DNA of 64,000 nt from Oscillospiraceae bacterium (GTDB lineage: Bacteria > Bacillota > Clostridia > Oscillospirales > Oscillospiraceae): positions 2,170,001 through 2,234,000 of the forward strand of contig AP025583.1 of the NCBI GenBank assembly GCA_022846095.1. The letters run 5' to 3'. Shown here piece after piece: positions 62,268 through 64,000 of this stretch. The notes beneath the pieces were generated by a model, which worked only from the letters and a program-made list of their open reading frames with translations, had not been told where the DNA came from and ran no database searches. How positions within the stretch are numbered: position 1 is the first letter of the stretch; every line of letters begins with the position of its first letter. The position numbers were made by a program, and so were the translations under genes.

Positions 62268-64000
62268 TTAAGCCTCGATGAAGCTGGCCTTTTCCTCGGC
62301 GCACTCGGGGCAGACCCAGTCCTCGGGCAGCTGCTCGAACAGGGTGCCGGGGGCGATCTCGGCGTCCTCGTCGCCGAGCTCGGGCACGTACTCGTAGCCG
62401 CAGCCGCCGCAGACGTAGCGCTTGCCGATGGGCTCGGCCTTGGGGGGCGCGGGGCGCTTGATCTTGACCATGGGGGGCGCGGGCTGCTTCTCGCCGGTGT
62501 CCAGGGCGGCGCTCAGCAGGGGGAGGATCTCCTCCACGTCGCCCACGATGCCGTAGTCGCAGTTCTTGAAGATGGGGGCGTTGCCGTTTTTATTGATGGC
62601 CACGATGGTGGAGGCGTCCTTGATGCCCTTGAGGTGCTGGATGGCGCCGGAGATGCCGCAGGCCACGTACAGGTTGCCGGTGAACTTCTGGCCGGACATG
62701 CCCACGTAGCGGTTCAGGGGCACGTACTTGAGGGTCTCGGCCACGGGGCGGGAGGAGCCCACGGCGGCGCCCGCGGCGCGGGCCAGATCCTCGATGAGCT
62801 TCATGTTTTCCCGGCTTCCAATGCCCTGGCCCGCGCTGACCACCCGCTCCGCCTGGACGATGGGGGTGTCCATGGGGATGCCCACGGAGAAGTCGTAGCC
62901 GTCCTTCTTCAGATGGGCCACAAGCTCGGCCACCCGCTCCTGGGCGCTGCCCTCCTTGAGGACGACCTTCTTGCGCACGCCGGTGATGGGGGCGGGCTTC
63001 TTGGCCCGGCTGGAGGAGCCACCCTCGCTCTTGGGGGGCTTGCCCATGATGTGGGAGGCGATGACCACCCGCTGGATCTCGTTGGTGCCCTCGTAGATGG
63101 TGGTGATCTTGGCGTCGCGGTACATGCGCTCCACGTCCATGCCCTTGAGGAAGCCGGTGCCGCCGAAGATCTGCACCGCGTCGTTGGTGACCTCCAGGGC
63201 GATGTCGGAGGCGTACATCTTGGCCATGGCGGACTCCATGCCGTAGGGCTCGTGGTGCTCCTTCAGGTCGGCGGAGGAGTAGACCAGCAGCCTGGCGCAG
63301 CGCAGCTTGGTGGCCATGTCGGCCAGCTTGAAGCCCAGAGCCTGATTAAAGCCGATGGGCTTGCCGAACTGGACGCGCTCATGGGCGTACTCCACGGCGG
63401 CCTCGTAGGCCCCCTGGGCGATGCCCAGCGCCTGGGAGGCGATGCCGATGCGCCCGCCGTCCAGGGTGGCCATGGCGATCTTGAAGCCTTGGCCCTCCTT
63501 ACCCAGCAGGTTCTCCTTGGGCACCTTCACGTCGTTGAAGATGAGCTCGGCGGTGGAGGAGGAGCGGATGCCCATCTTGTCGTAGTGGTCGCCGAAGGTG
63601 AAGCCGGGGAAGTCCTTCTCCACGATGAAGGCAGAGATGCCCTTGGTGCCGATGTCCGGGGTGGTGACCGCGAAGACCACGTATGTATCCGCCTTGGGGG
63701 CGTTGGTGATGAAGATCTTGCCGCCGTTGAGGAGGTAGTAATCCCCCTTGTCCACCGCGGTGGTCTCGGTGCCGCCCGCGTCGGAGCCCGCGTTGGGCTC
63801 GGTCAGACCGAAGGCGCCGATCTTCTCGCCCTTGGCCAGGGGCACCAGGTACTTCTGCTTCTGCTCCTCGGTGCCGAAGGCGAAGATGGGCCAGGAGCCC
63901 AGGGACACGTGGGCGGAGAGGATGACGCCGGTGCCGCCGTCCACCCGGGAGAGCTCCTCCACCGCGATGGAGTAGCTGAGCACGTCCAGCCCGGCGCCGC
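62268..64000 (-). CDS. Acyl-CoA dehydrogenase / ETF-alpha-like / rubredoxin fusion (N-terminus beyond the window)
   Basis: At least 577 codons, open to the window end. The acyl-CoA dehydrogenase part (to about 330 codons from the edge) has [35 protein letters not shown] and [13 protein letters not shown]. An ETF-alpha C-terminal FAD domain follows ([50 protein letters not shown]). A C-terminal rubredoxin has [10 protein letters not shown] and [10 protein letters not shown] (Cx2C...Cx2C). Electrons could flow from acyl-CoA through FAD to the iron site. No ETF-beta or ETF-alpha N-terminal domain is visible. It lies 40 bases upstream of fprA, probably in one operon. Confidence 0.9.
   Translation of the reverse strand, partial: GAGLDVLSYSIAVEELSRVDGGTGVILSAHVSLGSWPIFAFGTEEQKQKYLVPLAKGEKIGAFGLTEPNAGSDAGGTETTAVDKGDYYLLNGGKIFITNAPKADTYVVFAVTTPDIGTKGISAFIVEKDFPGFTFGDHYDKMGIRSSSTAELIFNDVKVPKENLLGKEGQGFKIAMATLDGGRIGIASQALGIAQGAYEAAVEYAHERVQFGKPIGFNQALGFKLADMATKLRCARLLVYSSADLKEHHEPYGMESAMAKMYASDIALEVTNDAVQIFGGTGFLKGMDVERMYRDAKITTIYEGTNEIQRVVIASHIMGKPPKSEGGSSSRAKKPAPITGVRKKVVLKEGSAQERVAELVAHLKKDGYDFSVGIPMDTPIVQAERVVSAGQGIGSRENMKLIEDLARAAGAAVGSSRPVAETLKYVPLNRYVGMSGQKFTGNLYVACGISGAIQHLKGIKDASTIVAINKNGNAPIFKNCDYGIVGDVEEILPLLSAALDTGEKQPAPPMVKIKRPAPPKAEPIGKRYVCGGCGYEYVPELGDEDAEIAPGTLFEQLPEDWVCPECAEEKASFIEA

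Overview
The window looks like chromosomal DNA of a high-GC anaerobic Firmicute, most likely an Oscillospiraceae (Flavonifractor/Intestinimonas/Oscillibacter-like) gut bacterium. The evidence is gene-level: Gram-positive style ylxM-ffh-rpsP-khpA-rimM-trmD order, a 3D/G5 cell-wall protein, SLH and LPXTG surface proteins, a rubredoxin-fused acyl-CoA dehydrogenase beside an FprA flavodiiron protein, strong SigA-type promoters and many GC-rich intrinsic terminators. No rRNA, CRISPR array, transposase or prophage was seen. One tRNA (Pro, GGG) is present.

Layout. 0-12 kb: end of a yfmF-like gene, a formate/nitrite channel, a very large cyclic beta-1,2-glucan synthase and a hybrid histidine kinase. 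12-15.5 kb: SRP/ribosome/tRNA-modification operon. 16-19.4 kb: 3D-domain cell-wall protein, DegV, GNAT-rsmA. 19.5-25.7 kb: a sortase-type surface protein, a membrane lipase-like protein and two tandem DUF3841 genes. 25.8-29.4 kb: a two-component system, an exported unknown protein and a VanY-type carboxypeptidase, with candidate 11-bp direct-repeat operators. 29.5-36.2 kb: tRNA-Pro, then gpsA-plsY-der-DUF512 and yceD-rpmF on the minus strand, and an RluA pseudouridine synthase. 36.2-37 kb: a compact intergenic locus with two opposed consensus promoters, an unlisted 31-residue hydrophobic peptide gene and an antisense RNA, which looks like a type I toxin-antitoxin pair. 37-41 kb: potABCD polyamine transporter. 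41-52 kb: a surface-protein island with three SLH proteins and an Lgt-like membrane protein, with mosaic base composition. 52-61 kb: thioesterase, YbaK deacylase, HdeD-like protein, two radical-SAM-linked genes, an ion transporter, an S24-type repressor, a MATE exporter and small conserved proteins. 61-64 kb: FprA and an acyl-CoA dehydrogenase/ETF-alpha/rubredoxin fusion that runs off the end.

How it fits together: the housekeeping blocks are ordinary. The distinctive content is envelope biology (surface proteins, cyclic glucan, VanY, phospholipid synthesis), a probable acyl-CoA-to-rubredoxin-to-oxygen electron path, and RNA-level regulation (the toxin/antisense locus, structured leaders before SLH genes, and a hairpin that hides the vanY ribosome binding site). 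All family calls come from reading the translations by eye; no database search was run.
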